This document shows positions 46,100-56,392 of a stretch of 64,000 nt of DNA, one piece after another. Made by a program: the position numbers and the translations under genes. The notes beneath the pieces were generated by a model. That model had not been told where the DNA came from. It did no database searches and saw only the letters and a list, made by a program, of their open reading frames with translations. Within the stretch, counting starts at the first letter, position 1. Every line of letters starts with the position of its first letter. Source of the stretch: Bactericera cockerelli (lineage: Eukaryota > Arthropoda > Insecta > Hemiptera > Triozidae); the NCBI GenBank assembly GCA_024516035.1, contig CM044961.1, forward strand, positions 12,561,800-12,625,799, given 5' to 3'.

Positions 46100-47172
46100 T
46101 AAAACGCTAATACGCATATACACACAAAATTTCATCAAAATCGGTTGTACCGTTCACGAGATATAAGCGTATAAGTAAAAAGTTATAGTGGTCAGGCGCA
46201 TGTTAAAAAGTTATTGGTCTCTATCATCAAGAACCGCTAGTGTGAAGTTGATGAATTTAAAACGGAACCATCTACAATACGTCTCCTATATGTGTACAAA
46301 ATTTCGTCAAAATCCCTTTAGTAGTTTCTCAGATTTGCGTGTTACAAAGAATGTATAACGAAGACAATACCTCCGATTTCTACTACCAGAAAATTTCGGA
46401 AGTATTGAATCATGAAATAATTCACATAGGTAACTAACTACTGCTGGTGTGCTGAAATAACCACTCACATCCCGTAGAGATTCAGTTGTGAATTTATTCT
46501 CGTTTTAACTTGGAAAGTAGTTCTCTCAAGTTATGAAGGTGTCTGCAAGTCACATAATATATGTATAATTGTATATGTACTCGGACATACAAAATTCCCT
46601 TCTCGTATCGTTTTCAGGAAACGCAACTTCAGTAGAAAATTGTGCTATTTCCATTGAAATTTTGACACAAAACACGTCGTGGGATTATTTTCCTTATGCG
46701 CCTTTTGTTTGGTTCTCTTTCGGATATGTGGATGACGTTGTTGCTGGGATGTTATACTGCGTGAGGTTCCCCGAACTTCCGATTTCTAATATTAGAAATC
46801 GGAAGTATTGTGTTCGTTTTTGTATAAAAAAAAAATATTTTTTTGTTCCGATTTCAATTTTTTTCATATTTCTGGACTTTTCATAACCTCCTGAGCAAAT
46901 TTGGTTTTGTGTCCGTCTGTCGGTCCGTCGGTCTGTCAGTCTGTTTAAACGATTCCTTGTAACGCGCAAATCTCGGAAAGTACGCGACGGATTTTGATTA
47001 AATTTTGCACACATCTAGGAGACATTCTGTAGATGGTCCCATTTTAAATTCATCGAATTCGTACTAGCGGTTCTGGGTGAAAGAGACAATGCGCCTGACC
47101 ACTAACATTCTACTTAAACGCTTATATCTCGTGAACGGTACACCCGATTTTGATTAAATTTTGTATGTATAT
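46100..47172. repeat. Inverted-repeat mosaic with near-perfect palindrome
   Basis: 46108-46400 and 46840-47165 are inverted relatives: 'accgttcacgagatataagc' against 'gcttatatctcgtgaacggt', and 'caaaatttcgtcaaaatccc' against 'ggattttgattaaattttgc'. The palindrome 'ttccgatttctaatattaga' + 'aatcggaa' sits at 46778-46805. The overlapping frame at 46569-46886 has no domain. Confidence 0.7.
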
Positions 47173-47563
47173 TGTTACCGACCCCGGCAGTCCTAATCTC
47201 TTTTTGGGGTGGAACGACTAAGAACACAAGTTAGCGGAATCCTTGCCAACAAGTTCCAACAAGCGCCTTAGTGTTTAAGAAAAGAAATGAGTGATAAATA
47301 AAAAGAATTAAATAATTCTTGTACCTTAAAATAATATATTATTTATTTAATGAAGAGTGTAACAATTGTAACATAGAGTTGTCCTCTGAGAGCCTATCGG
47401 AAATAATAAGGTAGATGGAAATGGACTCACCAGCAGGAACTCAACCACTCGCTAGAACTCACTCACTTCGACTGCCCCGAGGTTTGGTAGTTGTCATGCC
47501 AGGAGGAGCCATGTTTACCAATTCCAAACACTTTGTTTCAATATCTAGATCGCTCCGGTGACA
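47173..47563. mobile_element. Solo LTR with ATAT target duplication
   Basis: Begins TGTTACCG and ends CGGTGACA (7 of 8 inverted match, TG...CA termini), flanked by ATAT at 47169-47172 and 47564-47567. The 391-bp unit contains AATAAA-type polyadenylation words ('gataaataaaaagaattaaa'). No primer-binding site, polypurine tract or internal domain follows, so it is a solo LTR left by recombination. A 4-bp duplication suits Gypsy or BEL types; the strand is undetermined. Confidence 0.75.
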
Positions 47564-47725
47564 ATATGCATATTATTGTTTTACATAGGCTATTCATATT
47601 TATTTTTTAATTAATTATAATTTGACTCTGATATGAAAATCCAAAATTTTGGACAAAAAAGTAAAAAAATAAGGACCGTTTTTGTAAAAAGAAAATCGGT
47701 TCAGTCGTTTTGGAGATACAAGTAA

Positions 47726-47957
47726 TCTCTATAAAACAGAAAAAAGGACTACCTATGTTTGTTTGTTTGTCCGGAGTTGTTTAGCCAAAACGGTAAGAGA
47801 TAGCGAAAAATGTCTCAGAGTTGACCCCCCCAAAACCATTATCGCTTTGTCCAGAAAAATTATAAAAAGTTCAAAAAGGCATTGCTGTCCAGCAATACGG
47901 CCATGCCTTAGTAAATTTGAAATTTAGTCCCGTTGCAAAGCACGGGCAAACGGCTAG
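47726..47957 (+). mobile_element. Non-autonomous Helitron copy 2
   Basis: TCTCTATAAAACAGAAAAAAG start, 3' hairpin 'cccgttgcaaagcacggg', CTAG end, host A before and T after. The inner part matches copy 1 almost base for base ('ccggagttgtttagccaaaa', 'attgctgtccagca'); the short tandem runs near the 5' end are reduced. Confidence 0.85.
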
Positions 47958-48423
47958 TTTTGTATAAAATCCCCAAATTGGCACGTGTTTACAATGTGAA
48001 ACAATCACGAGGAAGTATTGTGTCCATAATTGGCAGTGTTTTTTCAAGTTGTCGCACCTCGCGTGGGCGCCCTTTTCTGTTTGAGACTAATTGCCTGACT
48101 GACATAAAACACTATGCAATCACCATGGGTTGGACACCTGGCCGCGCCACTGGTTAGGGTTCCCCCGCCAGGTATGATACTACTCGTCCCGACGTCAACA
48201 CATTTGCATATCAGAGCCGAGCTGGTAATGAAGAGTTGCAGTTTCGAAAACCAATGGAGGGGGAGAGGAGGGAGAGGGGGGTGGGATAAGGAAAAATGTG
48301 AAGAGGGGGGAAAAGTAGAGTAGTGGGAGAGAATAGAGAGATGGAGAGTATGGAGAAGGGGAAGTTGGGGGGAGAGATTGAGAGGAGAAAGAAAGAAGAT
48401 AAATGGGAGAGAATTGAAATATA

Positions 48424-50767
48424 CAGGGTGGACCAAAAAAACGTTTACACCCGTTAATGGTAGATTACTGACGACATTTCCAGGCCATATCTGCAATCCG
48501 TTTTTTCGGATTCGCCTTCGTAACTGCACAAAGTGATTTTTTGCAACTTTCCGAAAAAGTCCGACTTTGGCTTATTCTTCAGGTCAGTACTTTTTTCCTG
48601 TTTAAGATGAGTTGATTCTGAACAATTTTGCAGAAAGCCAACAAAATTTCGATGTTTCTAGCTACACTACTTTGTTTTTTACGATTTGGTTTGTCATATT
48701 TTTTTACACCTGAACAGAAAAAAACACCCAAAAAAACTTTTTTACTGAATAAAACACGCGACATTTGCCCGAACAAAATTTGGCGGGTTTGATAAAAGTT
48801 GGCGGCCGCCCCGAGGATGCTAAAAAATAATTTTACGATTTTTTATCACGTGATCTTCTGGGAAAAATTATTAGAAGTTTGCCAAAAACTCTTCAAAAAT
48901 CCTAAGAGTTTTCTAGCTGTAGACTGTGTAAGGGCGTCTTGTATTGTTTACAAAAATTATTTACATTGCTTTTTTTGAATACCGCGGTCTCACATGCCTT
49001 CATCAGCCAGTTTAGAAAAATTCAAATGATAAATATCGTGCTTCTCAGATTGTCGCATGACCGAGGTTCAATTCTCGACGGTCAATATTATTTTAATTAT
49101 CAAAAAAATCTGATGGAATATTTTATTCATACCTGTATCTGACCTGTTGTAACACCAACAACTTATGGTTTTTTTAGGGGTAATACTTTCTGTAAATTGA
49201 GTTATATCAGATACTATTGGTATCACAATACACATAATTATTATTCATGTGGGCCCCTGAGAGACTGCCTTGATAATGTAAGGATGGTTTTCCTTATGCT
49301 TCCCTACGAGAGAAAAAAAAACTAGCAAATTTTCCAAACGAAAATAGAGTTTATGAAAAAAATCCAGGTAAATATGTAGGTAGGTTCTTCTATCATAAAC
49401 AATACTAATTAAATAACAAATATTTACCGATTGCCAACTCTTAATAGAAGTCTTGAAAAAAACAAGATAATATTTTGTAAAATTAATAAACTTTTGCAGC
49501 CTTTATTATGTTTTATACTAGTTTGATATAAACAAAAAGGTATTTAAAAAAACATTTTGTGTTAGTATGTTCAATGAGAAACGATTAGACGCGCACGATT
49601 AGCTCAGTGGTAAGCTAGTCCACCCGGTCCGAACGCCAGAGTTAGCAAAAAATTCATGACTACAAAATAAAAAAGACTGTTGCCATTTTTTATTTAGCCA
49701 TAGTTCACACTATGGATTCTCCTCACACAAATTTTTGAAACCAATAGTGACTTTAGTACCTTAGTTCTAACTCAGAACTGTCCCTCTACCTTCTTGCCTT
49801 TCTCTCTCTCTCTCTCTCTCCCTTCTCAATTCCCTTAGAGGAACTGTTGGAAGTGGCGTCCACCTTCATGGATGCAAAGGTTGAACCTCTTCGTCATGTT
49901 CCGTCGAATGTTGCGGAAGATTCCAGGTTTTTTCTGTCAGGTCATCGAATGCCAACAGGATTCTTGCTACCACATTTCGTAAACTATGTTTTTCACGTGA
50001 TCCCAAATGTTCCTGTTGGCAACTCCATATGCTAAATGCGTATCTGCCATTTCAGCATCCGAATTATAATGATGTAACTTGTACTAAAAAAACTCAAGAA
50101 GTTTAAAGATAATATTTCATAGAATGCAGAAAAATATGCTTGAAAACTATCATCGAGAAACAAACAATCATTAATTTGACTGGCCTTTAATTAATTTCAA
50201 GGAAAATAATTATCAGATTTAAATAGCTAATTACTCATTGAGTACAAGACGACCCTACACGGTCAACACTTTTAAGATTTTGAACATCATTTTTTGAGAC
50301 TTACCTGGTTTGTTTACCCAGAAGATCACGTGATGAAAAATCGTAAAATTATTTTTTAGCATCCTTGGGTTGGCCGACAAATTTTATCAAACTTGCCCAT
50401 GTCTGTGCCAAAATTTGCTCGGGCAAATCTTGAGTGTTTCAAAGTGTAAAAAATTTACATGAGAATTTTTTTTCTATTCAGGTGTCAAAAAAGATGCCAA
50501 ACCAAACCGTAAAAAACAAACTAGTGTGGCTAGAAACATCGAAATTTAGTTGGCTTTCTGCAGAAATGTTCAGAATCAACTCATCTTAAACAGGAAAAAA
50601 GTTCTGACCTGAAGAATAAGCCAAAGTCGGACTTTTTCAGAAAGTTGCAAAAAATCACTTTGTGCAGTTATAAAGGCGAATCCGAAAAAACGGATTGCAG
50701 ATCCGTCCTAGAAATGTCGTCAGTAATCTACCATTAACGGGTGTAAACGTTTTTTTGGTCCACCCTG
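48424..50767 (-). mobile_element. Long-TIR Tc1/mariner-type transposon, defective
   Basis: TA duplications (48422-48423, 50768-50769) flank CAGGGTGGACCAAAAAAACG and its reverse complement. The terminal inverted repeats extend about 500 bp (48424 to ~48942 and ~50245 to 50767), for example 'cgtttacacccgttaatggt' at both ends and 'tttttatcacgtgatcttct' against its inner mirror. Between them lies a transposase remnant on the minus strand. It is inserted in a GGAGA-rich repeat, which continues on both sides. Confidence 0.85.
49835..50012 (-). pseudogene. Transposase C-terminus remnant in the long-TIR element
   Basis: On the minus strand a frame ending at TAA (49837-49835) reads RNMTKRFNLCIHEGGRHFQQ + FL. 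Further 5' in the same frame is HVKNIVYE, with two stops between. Insect transposases of the IS630/Tc1/mariner superfamily commonly end in a short 'RxFNxCIxxxGxHFxxxL' segment, with a W/GxVKxxVY motif about 50 residues earlier, so the identification rests on these two blocks. The catalytic part was not recognised. The plus-strand frame over the same bases is a shadow. Confidence 0.7.
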
Positions 50768-50769
50768 TA

Positions 50770-51060
50770 GAGAGTGTGGAGCAGAGATTAGGGGAGGGGA
50801 GAGATATTGAGAGGAGGTAGGGGAAGTAAGAAGAGTAGTAGGAGAGAATAGGGTGATAGAGAGTGTGCAAAAGAGGAAGGGGGAGAGAATGAGAGGAGGA
50901 AGAGGAAGAAAGAAGAGTGGTGGGAGATAATGAGAGAGTAGGGAGGAAGAAGTGGAGAAGAGGAGGAGTTAGCATTTTCGGAGAGGGGGTGAAGAAGTTA
51001 GAAAGTTAAGGTGGAGAAAATGGCAGGGGAAAGAGAGAGAGAGAGGATTTATCGGTGGGA
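50770..51060. repeat. GGAGA-rich island right of the transposon
   Basis: Irregular 'gagagaatagggtgatagag' and 'ggaggaagaggaagaaagaa' repeats; the same type at 48250-48420 shows that the transposon split one island. Confidence 0.8.
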
Positions 51061-51502
51061 GTCAAGAAAGTAATACATACTTAAGTAGGTGATAAGTGGT
51101 TAAGATGAGCGAGAAAAGAACGACCATGTGAGTGAGACTTAGGCATAGTGAAAGAAGGGATAGCCACAAGATAGGAAAACAAATTATAGAAATTTAAGAG
51201 TATAATATAGAGGAAGAGAGAGAGAGGATAAACTAGAGAAGAAAATTTCGCATTTCAAACTTCCTAGAGCCAGGGCTCGTAAGGGTCGTTTCAAAAGGCG
51301 TTTAAAAAGCTGGGGTTATAATTTCATTCAACTAATGATAAAAAGAGAAGAAACCAATTGGAAAACAACTATTTTGTCAAAAATACTTGTTGCGGGTACA
51401 TGCTATTCTTCTAGACACATTTTTTTGGTCTATTTTAAAATTCGGAAGCAATATACTTTTAAAACAATTACCTATAATAAAAAGCCTAATACATAAGAGC
51501 CA

Positions 51503-51733
51503 TTAGTTCTTACGAGTCATGACGGACTTTAATGTAGCTATGAAGATCCTGTACTTAGAGTGGAATCCATAAGACTCGTACATATGTAAATCCTCATAGA
51601 CAAGGTAGGTACCTGAAGGGTACTCTTGACTTAAAGTCAACACAGCAACCTGCAGTTCCAACCTGGCTTCAAGGAAGTTTGTGTTTTCTGTATTCTCAGA
51701 TCCCCACCCTGAATGAGTGGGTTCAAACAGTTC
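51503..51733 (-). CDS. Candidate terminal exon of an unrecognised minus-strand gene
   Basis: On the minus strand an acceptor (ttattattttttttccag) is followed by an open frame of 76 codons and TAA: ELFEPTHSGWGSENTENTNF, then LEARLELQVAVLTLSQEYPS, GTYLVYEDLHMYESYGFHSK and YRIFIATLKSVMTRKN. The amino-acid mix is balanced and globular-like, unlike the low-complexity frames around it. The family is not recognised. No upstream exon was identified and no AATAAA was found in the 300 bp downstream, so it may also be a transposon-derived or dead exon. It lies inside VWC intron 3 on the opposite strand. Confidence 0.35.
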   Translation of the reverse strand, partial: ELFEPTHSGWGSENTENTNFLEARLELQVAVLTLSQEYPSGTYLVYEDLHMYESYGFHSKYRIFIATLKSVMTRKN

Positions 51734-51914
51734 CTGGAAAAAAAATAATAATAATAATAATTGGCTCATTTTTATCTACAGAGTGAAAAAATGCAGCTCG
51801 GATAAGAGTTTATTGCATTATTTGCATTCTTTAGGCTGTCTATTATTATTTTATTTCTACATGCGTTGTGAACATTTTTTCTTCTTGTTTCAAAAGGCAA
51901 ATTCCTTCATTTAA

Positions 51915-52090
51915 TATTATGAGTGTTTCACAGCCTTTTTGTATTTTGTAGCCATGAACAACAGCCACTTTAGGATCTTGTGGTGTGTGTGGTAGCTTTC
52001 CCATCCCGTAGTATGCCTCCCTCTGATGGGCGAGAAGTGACACAATACTTTCCATTCAGGTGCTGTCTGAACACGACTGTGAATTTTTAT
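51915..52090 (-). repeat. SINE-like repeat H, minus copy
   Basis: 'gtagctttcccatcccgtag', 'tatgcctccctctgatgggc' and 'cattcaggtgctgtctgaac' match the reverse of the 42.2-kb copy. Confidence 0.7.
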
Positions 52091-52455
52091 CGGCTCTGAA
52101 TGACTTGTGCCACATGACTTGGCTATATTTGAATGATCATTATTTTTGATCATGTTACATTTTCTAATAAAACTTGATCTGATCATGTACAATAGTACAT
52201 TGTACACCTACATACACTAACTTATAAGAGAGAAAAAATTGCTGGTAGGCCTAAGTATAGGCCCTTGAACCTTCTTCCGAGACTTTCTTGAAGAAGATGA
52301 AGAAGAAAACAGTGCAAAAGATAAGAAATAAGTCTAAGTGTTCAATTTTATCATTGTGCCTCATCAATGTTTTTTCCATCTATTTCTCTTTTTATCTGCT
52401 TCCATCTTTGCATAAAAATTTCATCAATTTCATGTATCAAATATGTCTCTTTTTT

Positions 52456-52597
52456 AGCTACGTGAAGTTGGCTGATGAGCTAAGCGGGGTCAATATCTCA
52501 GGACTGGTAGTGGTACAAAACGGTACAAAACCGGTACAAAACATTGATCCAAGTAGCGACCAAATCGCTTCTGGTGGTCAGCCAACTTCACATAGCT
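52456..52597. mobile_element. Small MITE with 20-bp inverted ends
   Basis: 'agctacgtgaagttggctga' at the left and 'tcagccaacttcacatagct' at the right match at 19 of 20 positions when reversed. Internal 'acaaaacggtac' repeats. The target duplication is not clear. Confidence 0.65.
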
Positions 52598-52892
52598 CTC
52601 TTTTTTTCTATAAGACGTTCTTCACACTGTGGCCGAGGTGTTTGATTTAAACTTTACTGTTAGTATATAAGTCTAAACTTTAGGGAGCCGCTCCTTTTTT
52701 TGAATTATCCACCGTGAAAAAAATCATCTGTGCTTTCTAAATTTATCTCAAAAGTTCCTTCAAATGATGAAATCTTTATCAGGAGGACAAAGTAATGTAC
52801 AATATTTACAATATAAAATTAGGAAAAATAAATGAATGATGTAATAGTTTGAAAAAAAAAATAATAATAACAAAGAAGAACAAAATACTAAT

Positions 52893-52945
52893 ATCCTAAC
52901 TAAAGGGCGGGGTTATTGCCTGCGGCAATCTCTTCCACCCAACCA
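52893..52945. repeat. Conserved ~50-bp dispersed block
   Basis: Copy of the block at 13570; it includes the small hairpin 'ttgcctgcggcaa'. Confidence 0.7.
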
Positions 52946-53114
52946 TGTGATGAGATTTAATACCTAAGATTTAACTTGAAAAATACATTTTCTCCTTCAA
53001 ATCAAGCTTGTATAAAAAACAAACGCCTCAGCAGAATCTCGTGAACAGCAAAATGTTGAAGAACATTTTCAACAAGTTCCAAGTCATCTTCACTACTTCA
53101 AGTCGTAAGCACTT

Positions 53115-53465
53115 GATCTCTTTCTCTCTTTATCTCCTTCTTGCTTTCTCTCTCTCTCTCTCTTTCACTCTCTCTCTCTTTCTCTCCTTCTTGCTTTCTC
53201 TCTCTCTCTCTCTTTCACTCTCTCTCTCTTTCTCTCCCGCTTCCTTTCTCTCTCTCTCTCCTTCTTTCCCTCTCTCTTTCTCTCCTTCTTCCTTTCTCTC
53301 TCTCTCTTTCTCTCCTTCTCCATTTCTATCTCTCTCTCTCTGTCCTTTTTTCTATCTCTCTCTCTCTCTCTATCTTTCTCTCTCTCTCTCTTTCTCTCCT
53401 TCTCCATTTCTATCTCTCTCTCTCTGTCCTTCTTTCTATCTCTCTCTCTCCTTATTTCTCTTACC
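53115..53465. repeat. CT island with ~55-bp repeats
   Basis: (CT)n with recurring 'ctccttctccatttctatct' and 'ctccttcttgctttctctct' words. The long Leu/Ser frames are rejected. Confidence 0.9.
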
Positions 53466-53846
53466 ATGTCTTCTTTTCCTCGCTTTCTATTTTTTTCAAC
53501 TATTGCAAAAAACTATACCTTTGTGCAAAACGTTTAGTGAACTTTTTTTTTTTGAGAGGGGGAAATCTTCAGAAGACGAACATCATGTGGGAGCATGATG
53601 AACAGTGTGGGATTTGTGCTGGAAACAGTGCACACCTACCCACTAAAACCTTCCTCTCATTTTAAAACACCTGCATTCGGAACCGTTTGGGAGAACATTA
53701 CTTCAAATGCAGGACATGCAGGTGTTTGGTCCCTTTTCATAGGGTGTTCTCTCTTCTTATTTTATCTTTTCTCTCTTTTCTTTATTTCTATACTAATTTA
53801 TTTCCATATAAAGTCTGTTATAGTTTTATATTTTTTCTTTTTTTTT

Positions 53847-54276
53847 CTAGGTTTCTAAGGGAGTTGTCCTGTTTCCATCCATTTGTTTTATTTTAATTAT
53901 TTCCTTGATCATATTACTGATTGAATTCCAGTTATTTTCACTAGAGAGTATTTCTTTAATAATGTTTTCTGGTGTCAATGTCTTTCCAGTTTCGTCACTG
54001 CATTTCCGGCGATAGTCTAGGAAGCGAATACAGTCGAAGATGGTGTGTTGCGGGCTGTCTGAGTGATGCTGACAGTAAAGACATGCTTCACTCCTTGTCT
54101 TTTTTATTTTGAACAAATAACTTCCAAAACTTCCATGTCCTGTGATGAATTGACTTAACTCGTATGTTAGTTTTCCATGATTCCTCGAGATCCATTCTTC
54201 AATATTTGGTATCAACTTCTGTGTCCATTGTCCTTTATTTGCTTCATTGCTCCATTTCTCTTTTAGTTTTGTTTAG
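53847..54276 (-). pseudogene. R1-type non-LTR retrotransposon C-terminal remnant
   Basis: From about 54276 the minus strand reads LKEKWSNEANKGQWTQKLIP and NIEEWISRNHGKLTYELSQF, then ITGHGSFGSYLFKIKKTRSE, and the CCHC knuckle C-x2-C-x8-H-x4-C (CLYC...H...C), ending at a stop at 53847. The order T-x-x-L-x-Q-F-x-T-G-H-G-x-F-G-x-Y-L before the knuckle is characteristic of R1/TRAS-type ORF2 tails. The frame is open over 140 codons but the 5' side is cut (in-frame stop and unrelated sequence), so it is a 5'-truncated copy. The following minus-strand 3' UTR probably reaches about 53620. Confidence 0.75.
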
Positions 54277-54394
54277 TGAAAATGTTCAAAGTCCTTATAA
54301 TCTATGCAAGCAAGGTTTTAACCTATTCAAATATGTAATTAGAAAAATAAGGCTTTTTTGGGTTTCAACTGCATCGTCATATCACGTATTCACG

Positions 54395-54650
54395 TCGGGG
54401 GTGTTACGCTCGATTCGTAGGAAACACATAAACCTGCTACCCACATTAACCTCACTCAGCCTGGGTTGGGCCGGAAAGCCAGCATCAGGGAGTCTTCATC
54501 TCGCTGGACGTTGCCTAACTTCGGTGATCATTCAATCTTACAAGTTCATGCTGGCGTCTCCCGATTCCCCTCAGGCTGAGTGAGGTTGATTTGAGTAGTA
54601 AATAGAGGGTAAAACCTTCATCGTTATATTACCATGAAGTTCAAAGAGAC
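54395..54650. repeat. Rearranged copy of the SINE-D/E body
   Basis: The first part (about 54395-54480) is the shared body in reverse ('acccacattaacctcactca'), the second part (54560-54650) the same body forward ('ctcaggctgagtgaggttga', 'agagggtaaaaccttcatcg'), with 5S-like reverse sequence ('cgctggacgttgcctaactt') between. Two copies have joined or recombined. Confidence 0.65.
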
Positions 54651-54821
54651 ATTAAACCCAAAATTGAAAAAGTCGGGCATGTTAATTTTAAAACATTATT
54701 ATTATTCAATTATCTATCGAATAGGACGTACAAACAAGTAATTATAAAAATTACAAAATTTAGAACAGTATATAAACAAGAAAAGAAAACATAACATAGA
54801 TAAAATATAATATACAGATGT

Positions 54822-54875
54822 CCTAACTAAAGGGCGGGGTTATTGCCTATGGCAATCTCTTCCACCCAACCTTTT
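54822..54875. repeat. Conserved ~50-bp dispersed block
   Basis: Nearly identical to the block at 52893 ('cctaactaaagggcggggtt', 'caatctcttccacccaacc'). Confidence 0.7.
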
Positions 54876-54919
54876 GATACTCTATAACCTAATATTATTA
54901 TTATTAAAAATCCATTCTT

Positions 54920-55552
54920 TCCTTTTTAAAGGATAAGGAAAGTACAAAATAAGACTAGGTACTATCAGCCTATCAGCAAGTGGGGACATCTATGTACATA
55001 GGTATATTATTGTCTATAACCCCCTATCAGCTCATAAAGTGTGAAACAAAAAGTACCTTTGGGGATTATAGTGCAAACATTAATTTGAAATAACTTTTCA
55101 CTTTAGTATCAAATTAATACCTTTATCTCCATAATTCTGTACGCTTTTAGTTAACTTTTCCATTGTGACTGCAGCTCTGAATTTTTGCCCCAATTTTGAA
55201 CCTGGCTTGGAGAGATAATATTGAACAATGCACATCACACATTTGGACTACTCCTGGTGTTAGTTTTAGATTATCCCTGGATTCACATGAAAAATGAACA
55301 CAATACGTCCGATTTCTAATATTAGAAATTTCTCGGAAGTAATACAGTGAAGAAGACTGACGCAGGAACTTATAGTCATTAAATCTGGGTGTCCATACAA
55401 TAATTCCACCGCCTTGAGATGGATGTTAACAAGCCATGTTAATCCCTAGATTATCTGACGTATATGCAAAATACAGAGACAGGTTTTATTATTATTATCT
55501 GACCTGGTTGCAGGGTTTTCAGTGAAACCCTTACAATTAACACTGCGACCTA
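54920..55552. other. AT-rich intron with palindromic repeat
   Basis: 'tttaaaggataaggaaagta' (54926) and the palindrome 'ccgatttctaatattagaaa' (55308) belong to dispersed families; no exon seen. Confidence 0.5.
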
Positions 55553-55819
55553 ATTAGATCTATTGTGACCAGTTGATTCTATTCGGTTTTAACGTCCTGA
55601 TTTGAGATAGTCAGGACGGGTGTTTTACCCTCCATTCGTTGGGAATCGTATCAGCTACCCACATTAACCTCACCCAGCCTGGCTAGTGCCGGAAGTGCCA
55701 GCCTCACGTGTTTGGAGGGGACAGAATCTTTTTCGAAAAGTCTGCCCCAACCGGGAGTCGAACTCGAGACCTCTGGACTACGGGCAGTAGTTACAACCAT
55801 TACGCCATGGAGGCTGGCT
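55553..55819 (-). repeat. SINE-D full-length copy, minus strand
   Basis: Minus-strand head 'agccagcctccatggcgtaa' + 'tggttgtaactactgcccg', B-box 'gagttcgactcccggttggg', then the shared body ('ccaggctgggtgaggttaat', 'gaatggagggtaaaacaccc') and end 'gaatcaactggtcacaatag'. The plus-strand sister copy is at 62054-62340. Confidence 0.85.
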
Positions 55820-56070
55820 CAGAGACAGGTTTAGTTTTAACAGAGAGGTAATCACAACAGTAACAAATTAATTTATCGTCTTACATGCTTTTGAAGGTAG
55901 CCATATTGGATAGCTTGTTAGGGGACACATTTATTACGCATGAGATATTATACGTTATGGCGTCCCCATCTCCAATAATAAATTATTGCTCCATGCTCTC
56001 AACTACGTATATTCCATATTATCAACTTACTCATCTTATTAAATGTATTAATAAATTAGGTTACTCACAA

Positions 56071-56141
56071 GCATCGTTGGTTCAGTGGTAGAATGCTCGC
56101 CTGCCACGCGGGCGACCCGGGTTCGATTCCCGGACGATGCA
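56071..56141 (+). tRNA. tRNA-Gly (anticodon GCC)
   Basis: Seventy-one bases that fold into a complete cloverleaf: acceptor stem GCATCGT/ACGATGC with discriminator A, D-arm GTTC...GAAT, anticodon stem CTCGC/GCGGG with loop CTGCCAC (anticodon GCC at 56103-56105), and T-arm CCGGG/CCCGG with loop TTCGATT. A-box (tggttcagtggta) and B-box (gggttcgattccc) are intact, and a T6 run at 56146-56151 can terminate RNA polymerase III. No intron and no stem mismatch apart from one G-T pair, so it looks functional. It lies in the last VWC intron, same strand. Confidence 0.97.
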
Positions 56142-56392
56142 TCAATTTTTTGACAAGATAATACTTATAATTTTACCAATTCCCTGTTGTTCCCGTTCCC
56201 ATTCATTCAAACCTTTTCCTTTCAGACTAAAAAAAATCCCGTTCTTTCTTTTCATTTACTATTTTTTACGTGTTCAATAAAATTGACCATGAATATTTTT
56301 TATTTATATACAATATTACCTAGCTATGCTCAAGTATTCGGAGTACTTTGCCCTCTGGATTGCAAACGGCAGAAATAGGTATATTATCTGTA

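Noticed and set aside
46569..46886. 105-codon plus-strand frame
   Set aside because: Lies across the inverted-repeat mosaic including the palindrome; no conserved motif or splice logic.
49591..49650. tRNA-like 'cgattagctcagtggtaagc'
   Set aside because: Only the D-arm side is tRNA-like; no T-arm follows, so it is a fragment of a tRNA-derived repeat inside the transposon.
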